A stretch of 64,000 bases of DNA from Maniola hyperantus (GCF_902806685.2 NC_048553.1:6989099-7053098), one strand, 5' to 3'; counted from the first letter of the stretch, positions 10,288-20,467 are shown. A program made the numbers and translations. The notes: generated by a model not told the origin, from the sequence alone.

Positions 10288-10738
10288 TTTTAGGGTACCG
10301 TACCTCAAAAGAAAAAGAGGAACAACATAGGATGACTTTGTTGTCTGTCTGTCTATCCGTCTGTCCGTCGTGTCTGTCAAGAAACCTGTACGGTACTTCC
10401 CGTTGACCTAGAATCATGAAATTTGGTAGGTAGGTTTTATTGCACAATTAAAGGAATAAATCTGAAAACCGTGAATTTGTGGTTACGTCACAAAAAAAAT
10501 TAAATTGTGTTCATGAAAAATAATTAGTATTTTCAATTTTCAAACTACGATAACTATACTAAGTGGGATGTCATATTAAAGAACTTTACCTATACATTCT
10601 AAATTAAATTTTTATTTATTTTTATATATAATATTTTTTTAATTTATTGTGCAAAATGTCGAAAAAATACGACTGTAGTACGGAACCGGTAACGGTAAAC
10701 GATACGTGAGTCTGACTTGCACTTGGCCGGTTTTTTTT
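10288..10738 (+). repeat. GGTTCCGTA-type repeat, full length
   Basis: It runs from TTTTTTAGGGTACCGTACC through GTCTGTCTGTC, AATCATGAAATTTGG, AAAACCGTGAATTTGTGG, CAAAATGTCGAAAAAATACG, to CTTGCACTTGGCCGG followed by T-rich DNA. It is the same architecture as the copies at 31637, 36966 and 38583, about 450 bases. Frames inside it are shadows. Confidence 0.85.
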
Positions 10739-10741
10739 CAC

Positions 10742-10930
10742 ATTTAGCTATGGCAAAGGCGGAAACATTTTGCCCAACCAGTTGTGATGCTAAATATAAT
10801 TATTTCACATAACAAGATGGCTTCAAGAACTCTGTATGATGTTTGTTATTTGATTCTCGTTCTAGACGGAAATTGCTTTTACAACGAATCGGACTCGGTA
10901 CATCTTCGTGCTTATCTCCGATTTTTTAAA
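10742..10930 (+). repeat. Unclassified two-copy repeat, copy 1
   Basis: CTAAATATAATTATTTCA, CAAGATGGCTTCA, then TTTGATTCTCGTTCTAGACG and AATTGCTTTTA align with a second copy at 16740-16945. No coding frame is shared between the copies. Confidence 0.6.
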
Positions 10931-11255
10931 TTATTAAGTAGGTATCTCTCTTTCAAGATAATTGAGAATGAATTTTAACATTTATTCCTATAACGTTCTT
11001 TTAATTACAGGAAAATGCGGAAAAAATAAAAGGCTTTTGAAGTAAAACTCTGTTTCCTCGCATAATGTTCAAATATTATGCTAATAAACAACACACTTTT
11101 TGTCACTACAATTAATTGAAAAATCATATCAGCACTCTTCCTACTACCTACCTACTAACATAAAAACCAGAAGTAGTTTCACGTAGAAGTGAAACCTTCA
11201 CATAACTAAACTTTGAGAGTATGAGACGAATGCCGAGTATCCTGAGTGAGTATAT

Positions 11256-11440
11256 CTTTTATCTATAACTAAATATATGAAATGGAAAGGTGACTGACTA
11301 ACTGACTGATCTATCAACGCACAGCTCAAACTACTGGACGGATCGGGCTGAAATTTGGCATGCAGACAGCTATCATGACGTGGACATCTGCTAAGAAAGG
11401 ATTTCTAAAAATTCACCCCAGGGAGTAAAATAAGGGCTAA
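11256..11440 (+). mobile_element. Helitron-like subfamily C, 3' part decayed
   Basis: The start ATATATGAAATGGAAAGG, a short GACT run, GCTCAAACTACTGGACGG and TTTGGCATGC are clear. After GCTAAGAAAGGATTTC the alignment decays and the CTAG end is absent. Confidence 0.7.
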
Positions 11441-12127
11441 AATTAAAGAATTCATGTACTTCTATTTAAAAAAATTGCATCTGAATGTATGCTTTAAATC
11501 GGATTAAAATTCTTTGTTATTTCATGAAGGCATGGACTCTACCAGCAGCGGGGTAGGATCTAAGCAGCCGGTGGCCAGGGCTTCAGAGTGAGGAGCCTCC
11601 TCACAATGCGTGCAGTCTCAATAAATACTGCCTTTTGCATGAACACTTGATCCAACAGTTGAGCGATAGTTTTAACGAGAATATTATGCTCGCGACTTTT
11701 TCCGCGTTGACTACCTAACAAAGAACACACCCTCCAAATTTCATGTCTCTAGGACCAGTGGCTTAGGCTGCGCGTTGACTTTTATGTCAGTCAGTCAGGA
11801 CTTTGAATTTTTTACAATTATACAGATTAGTCATAAACAACAATAAAAATTTACAAAAAGTAAACACAAACTGTAGCTACAATTAATTTCAGTACCTATT
11901 TCACATTTTCAACTAGAAATATCTTTCGCAAGTGTATATTCGATTCAGGAAACAATTATCTGATAGTGCCGTTTGTTCTACGGTTGCGGTTATCACATTA
12001 ATTTATTGTTTCCACCCTTCACCCCGCACCTCAGGCGAAGGGGAAATTGCTCAACATTGAGCTACTATTTTTACCACTGTTGATTTATAGACGCCAACAT
12101 TTTTCCCTCTGTAAGTAGCTAGGTTTT

Positions 12128-12265
12128 TTTTTTTAATAGATATAGCGAGCAAACGAGCAGGCGGGTCACCTGATGTTAAGTGATTACCGCCGCCCATGAA
12201 CATTTGCAGCACCAGAGGAGCCGCCGATGCGTTGCCGGCCTTTTAGGAATTTGTTACAACGTTCC
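12128..12265 (+). repeat. Lepidopteran GAGCAAACGAGCAGG repeat
   Basis: GAGCAAACGAGCAGGCGGGT, CACCTGATG and GTGATTACCGCCGCCCATGA, then GATGCGTTGCCGGCCTTTTA, are a familiar lepidopteran interspersed motif. It is probably an untranslated part of a retroelement. The GC content is clearly above the flanks. Confidence 0.6.
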
Positions 12266-12299
12266 AGAATTATTATTAGCGGTCAGTAAGTAGTTACAA

Positions 12300-12546
12300 T
12301 CAGTACCCTTATTATAAATGCGAAAGTGTGTTTGTTTGTTGGTTTATTGGTTTGTTGGTTGGTTGGTTTGTTGGTTTGTCCTTCAATCACGTCGCAACGG
12401 TGCAACGGATTGACGTGATATTTTGCATGGAAATAGATAAAGACCTGGAGAGTGACATAGGCTACTTTTTATCCCGGAACAAAGAGTTCCCACGGAATTA
12501 TTGAAAAACCTAATTCCACGTGGACGAAGTCGCGGGCATCATCTAG
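12300..12546 (+). mobile_element. Helitron-like subfamily B, intact ends
   Basis: The insertion lies between A and T. It begins TCAGTACCC, continues with ATAAATGCGAAAGTGTG, a GTTGGTTTGTTGGTTT block, CACGTCGCAACGGTGCAACG, GATAAAGACCTGGAGAGTG and a GTGGACGAAGTCGCGGGCAT hairpin, and ends CTAG. The 5' TC, 3' hairpin and CTAG are the classical Helitron hallmarks. It is 247 bases and non-coding. Confidence 0.85.
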
Positions 12547-12605
12547 TAATCCATATAATATGTAAGAAGGTACATACTTCCTAATAATCCATCCATAATT
12601 CATAA

Positions 12606-12835
12606 TATTATTATACTAATATAAATACAATGTGTGTGTATGTCTATCGGTTTGTCTCTTCTTCTGTCTGCTAGCTTTTCACGACCCATCCGCTTGAGCG
12701 ATTTCGACGGGTAGGTATAACAGAGGTAGTCTGCATCCCGAGGATGGATATACAGGCTACTTTTTACCCTGTAGGTAAAATCGAAGAGTTTCCACGGGAA
12801 AAACCTAAATGAACGCTGGGGAAGCTGCGGTCTAG
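12606..12835 (+). mobile_element. Helitron-like subfamily A, diverged
   Basis: TATACTAATATAAATACAAT, GTCTGCTAGCTTTTCACGAC, TTTCGACGG, GCATCCCGAGG and a terminal CTAG are in order. The 3' hairpin is eroded. Confidence 0.7.
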
Positions 12836-12842
12836 TATTTAT

Positions 12843-13059
12843 AAAATAATGTGAGAGTTTGGAGGTTTATCCTTCACGTCACAGTGTCCTTTCTGTCTGT
12901 TTGTCTGTTACCTTTTTTTATAGCTCATGTCTTTAACCGATTTTGACGGTACAGATACCTATAGCTTATATCCTGCAGACTTATTCTTATCCCGGAAAAT
13001 TAAAGAGCTCCCACGGGCTTTAAAAAAACCTAAAGCCACGTGGCTGAAGTCACGGGTAT
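12843..13059 (+). mobile_element. Helitron-like subfamily A, diverged
   Basis: The copy has TTTCTGTCTGTTTGTCTGTT, ACCGATTTTGACGGTA, ATCCCGGAAAATTAAAGAG and CCACGTGGCTGAAGTCACGG. The CTAG end is replaced by TATAC. It lies directly after the previous copy, in the same orientation. Confidence 0.6.
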
Positions 13060-13424
13060 ACTACACCCGTATCATTCATTCATTAATAATGACAGTAGGT
13101 ATAGGTATCTGTGACTTTAAACAAATTATTATAATGTCAAACTACTCGTAACTATTTTCGTTTTATTAGTGAAATTGAATTTTGTACATACCTACATAAA
13201 ATTTAATAATATGCGTAATTTAATATTCATTATTTTCAGCGGTTGATAAAATTAATGAAGGTGCTTACAATATAACCACTACGGTATTACTAGTAATTGA
13301 AGAACTATTTACAATACCAAACCACTAACACGTTAGATTGTCCGGGTAAAAGCACATGCGATTTAATTCAGTCAAAATATTACATAACCTATCTATCTCT
13401 CTTACTATGCAATTTTATTAAGAA

Positions 13425-13641
13425 CTAGATAATGCCCGCGACTTCGCCCGCATGGATTTAGGTTTTTAAAAATCCCGTAGGAACTCTTTGATTTACTGGG
13501 ATCAACAGTAGCCTATGTCCTTCCCCGGGATGCAAGCTATATCTATACCAAATTTCGTCAAAATCGGTTGAACGGATGGGCCGTGAAAGGCTAGAAGACA
13601 GACAGACAGACACACTTTCGCATTTATAATATTAGTATGGA
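13425..13641 (-). mobile_element. Helitron-like subfamily A, intact ends
   Basis: It runs from CTAG at 13425, GCCCGCGACTTCGCCCGC, CTTCCCCGGGATGCAAGC, AAAATCGGTTGAACGG, AGACAGACAGACAG to TTTATAATATTAGTATGGA. It is one of the best-preserved A copies. Confidence 0.85.
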
Positions 13642-13775
13642 TATGGATATGCATTATTAGTCTGTTCATTTGTATATCCAGGGATTACGCAAACGTCACT
13701 GTACCTGTAGTAATACAAAACTCTAAAGCTTTGTCAGTTCAATAGGTAGTATATATTATAGTTATAAGATAAAGA

Positions 13776-13885
13776 TTCAAGGGTCACTGCCAAGGGTCAC
13801 TGGTAGAGATCTCTCGTGGAGAGAGTGCTTCCCTGTCCACTTTTACTCTTTATTGTAAATGTTTATTTTGTACAAAAAAAAAGAT
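13776..13885 (+). mobile_element. LINE 3' UTR fragment
   Basis: GGGTCACTGGTAGAGATCTC, GTGCTTCCCTGTCCAC and an A-rich TTTTGTACAAAAAAAAA tail match the 17508-17635 segment. It is a truncated 3' end of a non-LTR retrotransposon. Confidence 0.55.
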
Positions 13886-13971
13886 TGATCCTAAATAATT
13901 CCGGTGCCAAAAGGCTTAAGTTTGTATTAACAAATATTTAAATGTATTATGAATTTAAATTTAAATGGATC

Positions 13972-14150
13972 AGATATATTATCGTCGATTCGTTACAGTC
14001 ATCAACTGATAGACTTCCACTGCTGGACATAGATCTCTTGTGGGGATATCCACACGACACGTTCTTGCGCTGCCTGAATCTAGTGGCTCGCTGCGACTCG
14101 TTTAATATTGTCTGTCCATCTAGTGGGAGGTCTGCCAACGCTGGAAAATA
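13972..14150 (-). pseudogene. RTE-type LINE, C-terminal reverse transcriptase fragment
   Basis: On the minus strand the sequence corresponds to the tail of lepidopteran RTE-type endonuclease/reverse transcriptase proteins: an arginine/tryptophan-rich TRWTDDIRR-like stretch, a WIQAAQDR-like stretch, then the 3' end near TCCAGCAGTGGAAGTC. It is heavily mutated, with no intact frame. Sister fragments are at 17067, 49150, 58536 and 61030. Confidence 0.6.
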
Positions 14151-14395
14151 TACAATTATTTATGCACTCGTAAAAAAATATCAAATAAAGATAATTGCAC
14201 TAATTTTAAAGTTCTCGATAAACTTTTCGAAACTGTTCTGTTTAAAGTAAACCATAAGTTGGTTTCAGAATAATTAATTTCCTCTTGTTGAGAACTCAAA
14301 AAGCGTACAACAGTACGTTTGCAACGAGGATCTAGTTTAATCCACAGTTATCTATAGCTATAAATATAAAAGGACATACTGACAAAATATCAACA

Positions 14396-14432
14396 TACAG
14401 TACGCGGCAGAAAATAATGTACATCGACATAT
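14396..14432 (+). repeat. Truncated CAGTACGCGGC palindrome element
   Basis: TACAGTACGCGGCAGAAAAT and AATGTACATC match the left end of the family at 25655, 28010 and 46739. The copy stops where the SINE begins. Confidence 0.6.
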
Positions 14433-14770
14433 GACGACCTCCCTGGCGCAGTGGTGAGCGCTGTGGTCTTAATAGTGGGAGGTCCCGGGTTCGATTCCTG
14501 GCAGGGGTTTGGAATTTTATCATTTCTAAATTTCTGGTCTGGTCTGGTGGAAGGCTTCGGCCGTGGCTAGTTACCACCCTACCGGCAAAGCCGTGCCGCC
14601 AAGCGATTTAGCGTTCCGGTACGATGCCGTGTAAAAACCAAAGGGGTATGGGTTTAATAAAAACTGCCATACCCCTTCCAGGTTAGCCCGCTATCATCTT
14701 AGACTGCATCATCACTTACCACCAGGTGAGATTGCAGTCAAGGGCTAACTTGTATCTGAATAAATAAAAT
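14431..14770 (+). mobile_element. tRNA-derived SINE (GGCGCAGTGGTGAGCG family)
   Basis: The A-box-like TGGCGCAGTGGTGAGCG and B-box-like GGTTCGATTCC are present in tRNA-like spacing. The body has AGTTACCACCCTACCGG and AAGGGGTATGGG. The 3' tail has CATCTTAGACTGCATCATCA, then TGAGATTGCAGTCAAGG and an AATAAAATAAAA end. It resembles the Metulj-like SINEs of butterflies. The tail resembles the LINE fragment at 20193-20326. Confidence 0.8.
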
Positions 14771-15306
14771 AAAATAAACTTTTTAGTTTAATAGTTAATT
14801 TAAAATGGTTATTATCTTAAAACTAACAAAGGACGTGGATTTTACGTATTTTGAAAGACCCTCTAGTTAATAATCACTGAGAAATAATTTATTTTTGATG
14901 TAGTCAAATACCCAATTGTACACACGCAGAGCGCGAACTAGATTTTATAAATTCAAAATGCTGACAAAATGTCGAGTAGTCACAAATTTATTACAAGTAG
15001 TATTTATCTTTTAAAGTAAATAAGAGGCATTTTCATTATGTTTTGCCTAGAATTCATAGAAGTGCCGTTTATTTGGGCCAGGATTAAAACGACACCAACG
15101 GGATTATTTTCAGAAATTGGAGTGTTTTAATTTAAGGCCTTAAGTACGTAGTCTTTAAGCCTCGGTGTTAATTATTCAAAGCAAAGATGCTAAGCAAACA
15201 AAGACTTCTACTTAAGTTATCAAGTGGCTAAATACCGTGTAATAGTGGCGATTTAGGCCGCGTGTAAGAAAGACAAACTATACAGTATACCAACTAATAT
15301 TTAATA

Positions 15307-15543
15307 CTAGACGATTCGACTTCGTCCACGTGGACCTAGGTTTTAAAAAATCCCGTGGGAACTCTTTGATTTTACGGGATAAATAGTAGCCTATGTCCTT
15401 CCCCGGGACTAAGCAAACTAAACTAACTCTATACCAATTTTCATCAAAATCGGTAAAACTGTTGGGCTGTGAAAAACTAGCAGACAGACAGACCGACAGA
15501 CCGACAGACAGATACACTTTCACATTTATAATATTAGTATGGA
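15307..15543 (-). mobile_element. Helitron-like subfamily A, intact ends
   Basis: It begins CTAG at 15307, GACTTCGTCCACGTGGACC, continues with CTTCCCCGGGACTAAGC, ATCAAAATCGGTAAAACTG and an AGACAGACAGACCGACAG run, and ends TTTATAATATTAGTATGGA. The open frames on both strands here are shadows. Confidence 0.8.
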
Positions 15544-15544
15544 T

Positions 15545-16735
15545 GGGAAAATATCTCATTACACGAGTGTGCAAGAAAGGCAAACATTATGGAGGAGTAG
15601 AGACAGAATGTCAAACGGTATACGGCAAGGTATACGGTAAGAGTAAAACAATAATTGCTTAAAAAAAGTAACCACCCAGAAGATTTTACATTAAGGCTAA
15701 GTAATAAGTATTTTTGTTCACACAGCCGTGTACTCCATTAAAAGCGTGGACAAATTTGATCTCTATCGCACTTGGAGCGGAATTGAGGATACGAATTAGA
15801 AAGGATTTAACAATAGGAAAAATATAGTAGGAAAATATATTAGGAAGGAATTTCTTTCGAATTTTAAAATGAGATTTTATTTTAAAGGATTTTTCGGACT
15901 AGGGCTTTATTATTCCACTGAATTTAAAAGTGTTGAAAGGAGTTTACCTATTCGTAAAACGTTCCATACAAATATAGTTTTCTTCTCATTAACTTATTTA
16001 TGTAGACACGTTATTTGAGCCAGTTTACCTAATTTTAAAACTACTTACACATTTTTATAGAAATCTGATAAACAGACAATATATTAATTTGTAGAACACC
16101 ATCGCATTAAAAAACATTAGTTCCATTGGTTGGTATTCAAAATATAAGAGTCACTGTTTGCATAAACTAGTAGGTACAGCAACATGGAAATAAGATGTCA
16201 AATGTGGTGAAAATAAAAAGCAAATAAGATACGAAGAACCCTCAAATGGCGATTTCTATGTTCTTGCTACACAACAAATCGAAAGGTGTGAGTGAAGAGC
16301 TTAGCACCCGTTGCAATAACCATTTAAGAACATTAGGATAGAATCGAAAAATATTGTAAGTACCTAATAATATTATTTCTATGTAACGAAATTTTGATTT
16401 AGGAAACATTTCAGAAGCAATTCGTGAATCTGTTATTCAAATTTGATCGCCCCAGACTTTACAATCGGTAGCCTTAAGGCGCTGATTTGCATGTTTTATT
16501 TAAGGTTAGTCTCAACTTTATCATATCGATTTTGATATTTTCAGCTAAATATTAGCATCAGCTGTACGGGGCCCATACGAAATTAGACGAGTTTAAAGAA
16601 ATTTTCAAGAACAAAATAATATTATGTTACATCTGTTGGTCATACTTTTGTGTGGTTTCCATTGAAAGAGAACTTAGTCTGCGTTCCAAGTTGTATTTTC
16701 AATAATGTCGCATCCTTTTGAATCAGCGTCCAAAA
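15545..16735. other. Unique-looking stretch
   Basis: No repeat family or ORF with motifs was seen. The composition is AT-rich and ordinary. Confidence 0.45.
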
Positions 16736-16739
16736 GGAC

Positions 16740-16945
16740 ACTTGGCATGCTATGGTTTTCAGATTTTAACCCACAAAGACATCTTCCGAAAGCGGTCGGG
16801 ATGCCAAATATAATATCATTATTTCATATTCCAAGATGGCTTCGGAAAGGCTGCGCGATGTTTATTGTTTGATTCTCGTTCAAGACAGAGATTGCTTTTG
16901 TAAATTTGGCAAACGCTACGTCCCGCCCGTATGCTTTAGGTGCTT
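16740..16945 (+). repeat. Unclassified two-copy repeat, copy 2
   Basis: CCAAATATAATATCATTATT, TTCCAAGATGGCTTCGG, TTTGATTCTCGTTCAAGACA and GATTGCTTTTGTAA align with 10742-10930. It is slightly better preserved than copy 1. Confidence 0.6.
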
Positions 16946-17066
16946 TTCTTGTAAAGTAATTTTTAAAGAACTAGCAGATGCCAGCTGGTTAGACAGCTAA
17001 TTAAGTATGGTTCTGCCTAATTTTGCGTTTTGTGTTGAAAACTATTACTTATCGTTTGGATGAGCT

Positions 17067-17215
17067 ATGTAGTAGTCAGACGACATCAAATGAATCGCAG
17101 GGAGTTATCCACCGAATTCTGAAGGCGCAAAACTGTGGCGTGGTGGAAGTCCCTACAAGATACATAATGTCCAGCCGTGGGCGACTATCGGTTGAAGGTG
17201 ACTGCGAGGTACGGT
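17067..17215 (+). pseudogene. RTE-type LINE, C-terminal fragment
   Basis: It reads ACGACATCAAATGAATCGCA, GAATTCTGAAGGCGCAAAAC, GGTGGAAGTCCCTACAAGA and ATGTCCAGC in the sense order of the RTE tail. Substitutions and small gaps break the frame. Confidence 0.6.
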
Positions 17216-17407
17216 AATATCATAAGAATGTGGTAGCACTACATACCTATTGAAACATCTGATAATTCACTTTTAAAAATTTAGATTTCAAATAAAACTT
17301 GGCTGTTAAAATAGTGGGGTCTGCTAACATAATTTGTATTTTTTAATTACTTGTAGTAGGTATCCTATATTAAAAAGACATTATTATTAGTTTAGCTTTT
17401 ACAACTA

Positions 17408-17635
17408 TTGGCACTCCGAGCACTATTAACATTAGTATATTATGTCGGTGACGCCACCTTGAAGATTTCACTCATGTGAAAATCGCCCAATGCGCCTAAA
17501 GAATCACTGCCAAGGGGCACTGGTAGACATCTAATCGAGATAAGTGCTTCCCTGTTCACTTGTTATCTTTTATTTTTATGGTTATTAATTTGTAGTAAAT
17601 ACAAACAAATAAATAAATAAATTTATAGCATTTTT
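17408..17635 (+). mobile_element. LINE 3' end with (AAAT) tail
   Basis: It starts GGCACTCCGAGCACTATTAA, continues through CACCTTGAAGA and CGCCCAATGCGCCTAAAGAA, then GGGGCACTGGTAGACATCT and GTGCTTCCCTGTTCAC, and ends in repeated AAAT. It joins two pieces found separately elsewhere (5320 and 54750; 13776), showing they belong to one 3' region. Confidence 0.6.
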
Positions 17636-17849
17636 CACTTCAAAAGTAGACTATACTTACTGGAAATAGTAAAAATCGTTAGGTATAATATTTTCGGTAT
17701 TAATAGGTAATTTTACAATATTCACAGACAGTAAAAAATCTGACATAACCAGTTTTACGTCACTTCGCTCCACGGCACGCAATCACCCAGTCTCGGTTAT
17801 ATTAGGAAAGCGTGCGATAAATTTTGATTTTACATATTTAACACGTCTT

Positions 17850-18061
17850 GATGATTCGTCCGCGCGGATTTGGGTATTTTGAAAATCCCGTGGGCACTCA
17901 CTGATTTCCGGGATAAAAAGTAGCCTATGACACTCTTCAAGTTTTAACTATACCCATTCAAAAATCACGTTGATGCTATGCTCCGTTGCGACGTGATTGA
18001 AGGACAAACCAATAAACTAACAACCAAACACACTTTCGCATTTATAATGTGGATGTACTGA
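17850..18061 (-). mobile_element. Helitron-like subfamily B
   Basis: TTCGTCCGCGCGGATTTGGG, CCCGTGGGCACTCACTG, TGCTCCGTTGCGACGTGATT, ACACTTTCGCATTTATAAT and a final GTACTGA. The CTAG end is mutated. Confidence 0.75.
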
Positions 18062-18324
18062 TTAGTTATAGTAATAGTCCACTTTCTTCCTTCAACTAAA
18101 GCGTATCTTGTGATCAGGCATGGGTATGACTGAAGATCAACGAGTGTGATTTGAACATTGACTTTTAGGATTTCAATTCAGCCTCTTAAATCTAAGCAAG
18201 CTATTTACTCTATTTTCGGAATAATTTTCCATTCATGATGATCTTTAATCCATCTTCATTTCTAAAATTAGCTTCTCAAATGTATTTTTAAAGTGGTAAT
18301 ATATTATAGGTTAATACATCGCAT

Positions 18325-18622
18325 TGCCTTCTAGTCGGAAGTCCGGGGCACTCCAGGGTTAGACCCCCTTTCCTTACCGTTACCTTCTGGCAGCTACGTG
18401 CATTTTAATCAATAAAGTATCACTTGTTTTAACGGTGAAGGGAAACATCGTGAACAAAACTGCATGCCTGAGAGTTCTCTATAATATTCTTAGAGGTGTG
18501 AATGTGTAAGTCTGCCAATCCGCACTGTGGCCCGACTGGTAGACTATGGACAAACCCTTCACACTCTGAAAAGATACTCGTGCTCAGTAATGAGCTGGCG
18601 ATGGGTTGATGATAATAATGAT
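18325..18622 (+). mobile_element. tRNA-derived SINE (ATCATGAT-tail family)
   Basis: TGCCTTCTAGTCGGAAGTC marks the degraded tRNA-like head. CATCGTGAACAAAACTGCAT, GCCTGAGAGTTCTCTATAAT, TCTGCCAATCCGCAC and GGTAGACTATGG follow, with a TGATGATAATAATGA tail. Confidence 0.7.
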
Positions 18623-18680
18623 CTTCATTTCTCATTGAATTCATGTACATTTAATGTTGTTTTATATTTATCTATCAATT

Positions 18681-18897
18681 ACCTCACGCCCACGACTCCA
18701 TCCGCGTGGACTACGTACACAAATTTTAAGCCCCTATTTTACCCACTTAGGGATTGAATTTTCAAAAATCCTTTCATAGCGGATGTCTACGTCATAATAG
18801 CTACCTGCATGCCGAATGTCCGATCCATCAGTAATTTGAGCTGTGCGTTGATAGATCAGTTAGTCAGTCAGTCAGCTTTTCCTTTTATATATTTAGA
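18681..18897 (-). mobile_element. Helitron-like subfamily C
   Basis: CCCACGACTCCATCCGCGTGG, AGCCCCTATTTTACCCAC, TTGAATTTTCAAAAATCC, TGATAGATCAG and AGTCAGTCAGTCAGC are in order, ending TATATATTTAGA. The CTAG terminus is degraded. Confidence 0.75.
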
Positions 18898-19238
18898 TAA
18901 AGAAATTATTTATTTTTCGTAGCGAAATGTTTGAGAATAGCACCCCGGGCTTATTGCAAAACCGACAACTACCGGCAATTAAGCGTTGAAACTCAATTAC
19001 ATCAACAACTTTGAAGAAAATCCTCAGTTTCAGAAGCGAACATTAAAAGTGAAGTGAAATGATCGAAAATACAGCGTTCGCACGCGACTATGCTTAGCGG
19101 TTTCGTGCAGGAAATTTTAACTTACGCCGCGCGTAACACGTCCATCTTACTGAGGATTATAAGGTCCTGAAAATGAAATAAAAACATAATGTTTGAATAC
19201 AAAATAACAGTGTGACTTCCTTTATACAGTTATTTACT

Positions 19239-19343
19239 TAGCTAAATATATAAAAGGAAAAGGCGATTGACTGACAGATTGATCTATCAATACACAGCTC
19301 AAACTACTGGACGGATCGGGCTGAACGGCATGCGGATAGGTTT
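19239..19343 (+). mobile_element. Helitron-like subfamily C, 5' part
   Basis: CTAAATATATAAAAGGAAAA, a GACTGACAGATTGA run, CACAGCTCAAACTACTGGAC and a shortened GGGCTGAACGGCATGC are present. The rest is missing and a GGTTCCGTA-type fragment follows. Confidence 0.65.
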
Positions 19344-19855
19344 GATTCTCTTGACGACTCTTGACAGACATGATAGACAAACAGACAGATAACTAAATGA
19401 TCCTATAAGGCTACCTGTCTACTGGTGCGGAGCTAGGTAGCGGAGTGGAGCGAGAAAATGATGCGAAGCAGAGTTGCGGACTGTATCCGTTCATATATTC
19501 GGAGCGGAGCGAGAAAGTAATGCTGAGCGGAGTTGAGCACTGTGTTTTTCCATACGCGGAGCTAAGTAGCACGCAGCGAGTCATTTGAGCTACGGGCGGC
19601 GGGCGATTGGTTTAGCTTCCCCTCTTCCCGCTGCTATGTTTCTCGGCCCCTCTCCGCGTTAAATTGTATATATTTTTCAAACTACTCCGCAAATCCTAGT
19701 CCACTAAAGTGGAGCAGGAGTTTTATGCAATTCTATTGGTTAATGGTTAATGGTTTGCACAGCTCCGTTTCGCTCCTCTCTTCTCCGCACCAATGCACAG
19801 GCACCCTAAGGGTCTCTTTTTCTTTGAATATACGGAACCTTAAAAACGTTGCTTC
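19344..19855 (-). repeat. GGTTCCGTA-type repeat split by a foldback insertion
   Basis: CTTGACAGACATGATAGACA and ATGATCCTATAAGG lie on the left; AAGGGTCTCTTTTTCTTTGA and ATACGGAACCTTAAAAAC lie on the right. Joined, they match the GATCCTATAAGGGTTCC end of the family. About 400 bases are inserted between them. Confidence 0.6.
19406..19811. mobile_element. Foldback/MITE rich in GCGGAGCGAG
   Basis: The ends GCTACCTGTCTACTGGTGCG and, inverted, GGTGCCTGTGCATTGGTGCG pair imperfectly over about 25 bases. The interior is full of GGAGCGGAGCGAG-type low-complexity motifs, with opposite-strand versions near the right end. A related fragment is near 21066-21090. The class is unknown. Confidence 0.55.
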
Positions 19856-20129
19856 TCATCAGCTCCACTCTGCAGGTTGGTTTGTGCGTTACTCTATGTG
19901 ACTATAAACAATGTTCAAAACAAAATCAATTTATTACCAAAAACACACGTGAGACGTGTTATAAAAGTCTGAGCAAAGAAATTAAATTTTGATTGTATTC
20001 GAGCAGCTGCGCCGTATTCTCTATTATTTATGATTGTTCGCTATGAGACGTCAAAGTTTCGCATACAGAGAGCCTCATTTTGCTACGCCGCTACACTTAC
20101 TATTTATTGTAAAGGTAGGTTTAGATAAA

Positions 20130-20467
20130 AAATTAGAAATGCGAAAGTGTGTCTGTTTGTTGGGTTGTCCTTTAACCATGCCTCAACATCAGTTTTTCCT
20201 CCAATTTAAATATGGCTACCTTCAAGTCGAGAGTGAATAGACTTCTAGGCAGCGCGCTCCATCTTAGGCTGCATTATAACAGCAAGTGTGATTGCAGCCA
20301 AGCGCTAGTCTACAAATTAAAAAAAACAGAGCAACGGATCGACGTGATTTTTTGCATATGGATGTAAAGACCTGGAAAGTGTTAAAGTTATACCAGAAAA
20401 TTAAAAATTTGTTACGGGATTTTCGAAAACCTAAATCCACGCGGGCGAAGTTGCGGGCATGCTATCT
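20130..20467 (+). mobile_element. Helitron-like subfamily B, split by LINE tail
   Basis: The left part has AGAAATGCGAAAGTGTGTCT, TTGTTGGGTTGTCC. The right part, from about 20327, has GAGCAACGGATCGACGTGAT, AAAGACCTGGAAAGTG and a CACGCGGGCGAAGTTGCGGG hairpin. The break falls in the CACGTCGCAACGG box. Confidence 0.7.
20193..20326 (+). pseudogene. LINE 3' end with residual C-terminal codons
   Basis: ACCTTCAAGTCGAGAGTGAA reads as an FKSRVN-type C-terminal motif common at the end of lepidopteran LINE ORF2. It is followed by CATCTTAGGCTGCATTATAA, TGTGATTGCAGCCAAGCG and an A-rich end. It is inserted in the B element. The tail is homologous-looking to the SINE tail at 14690-14760. Confidence 0.6.

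Noticed and set aside
15278..15662. Two ORFs of 101 and 89 codons on opposite strands
   Set aside because: They are translations of a Helitron-like A element, including its AGAC microsatellite (QTDRPTDR-type text).
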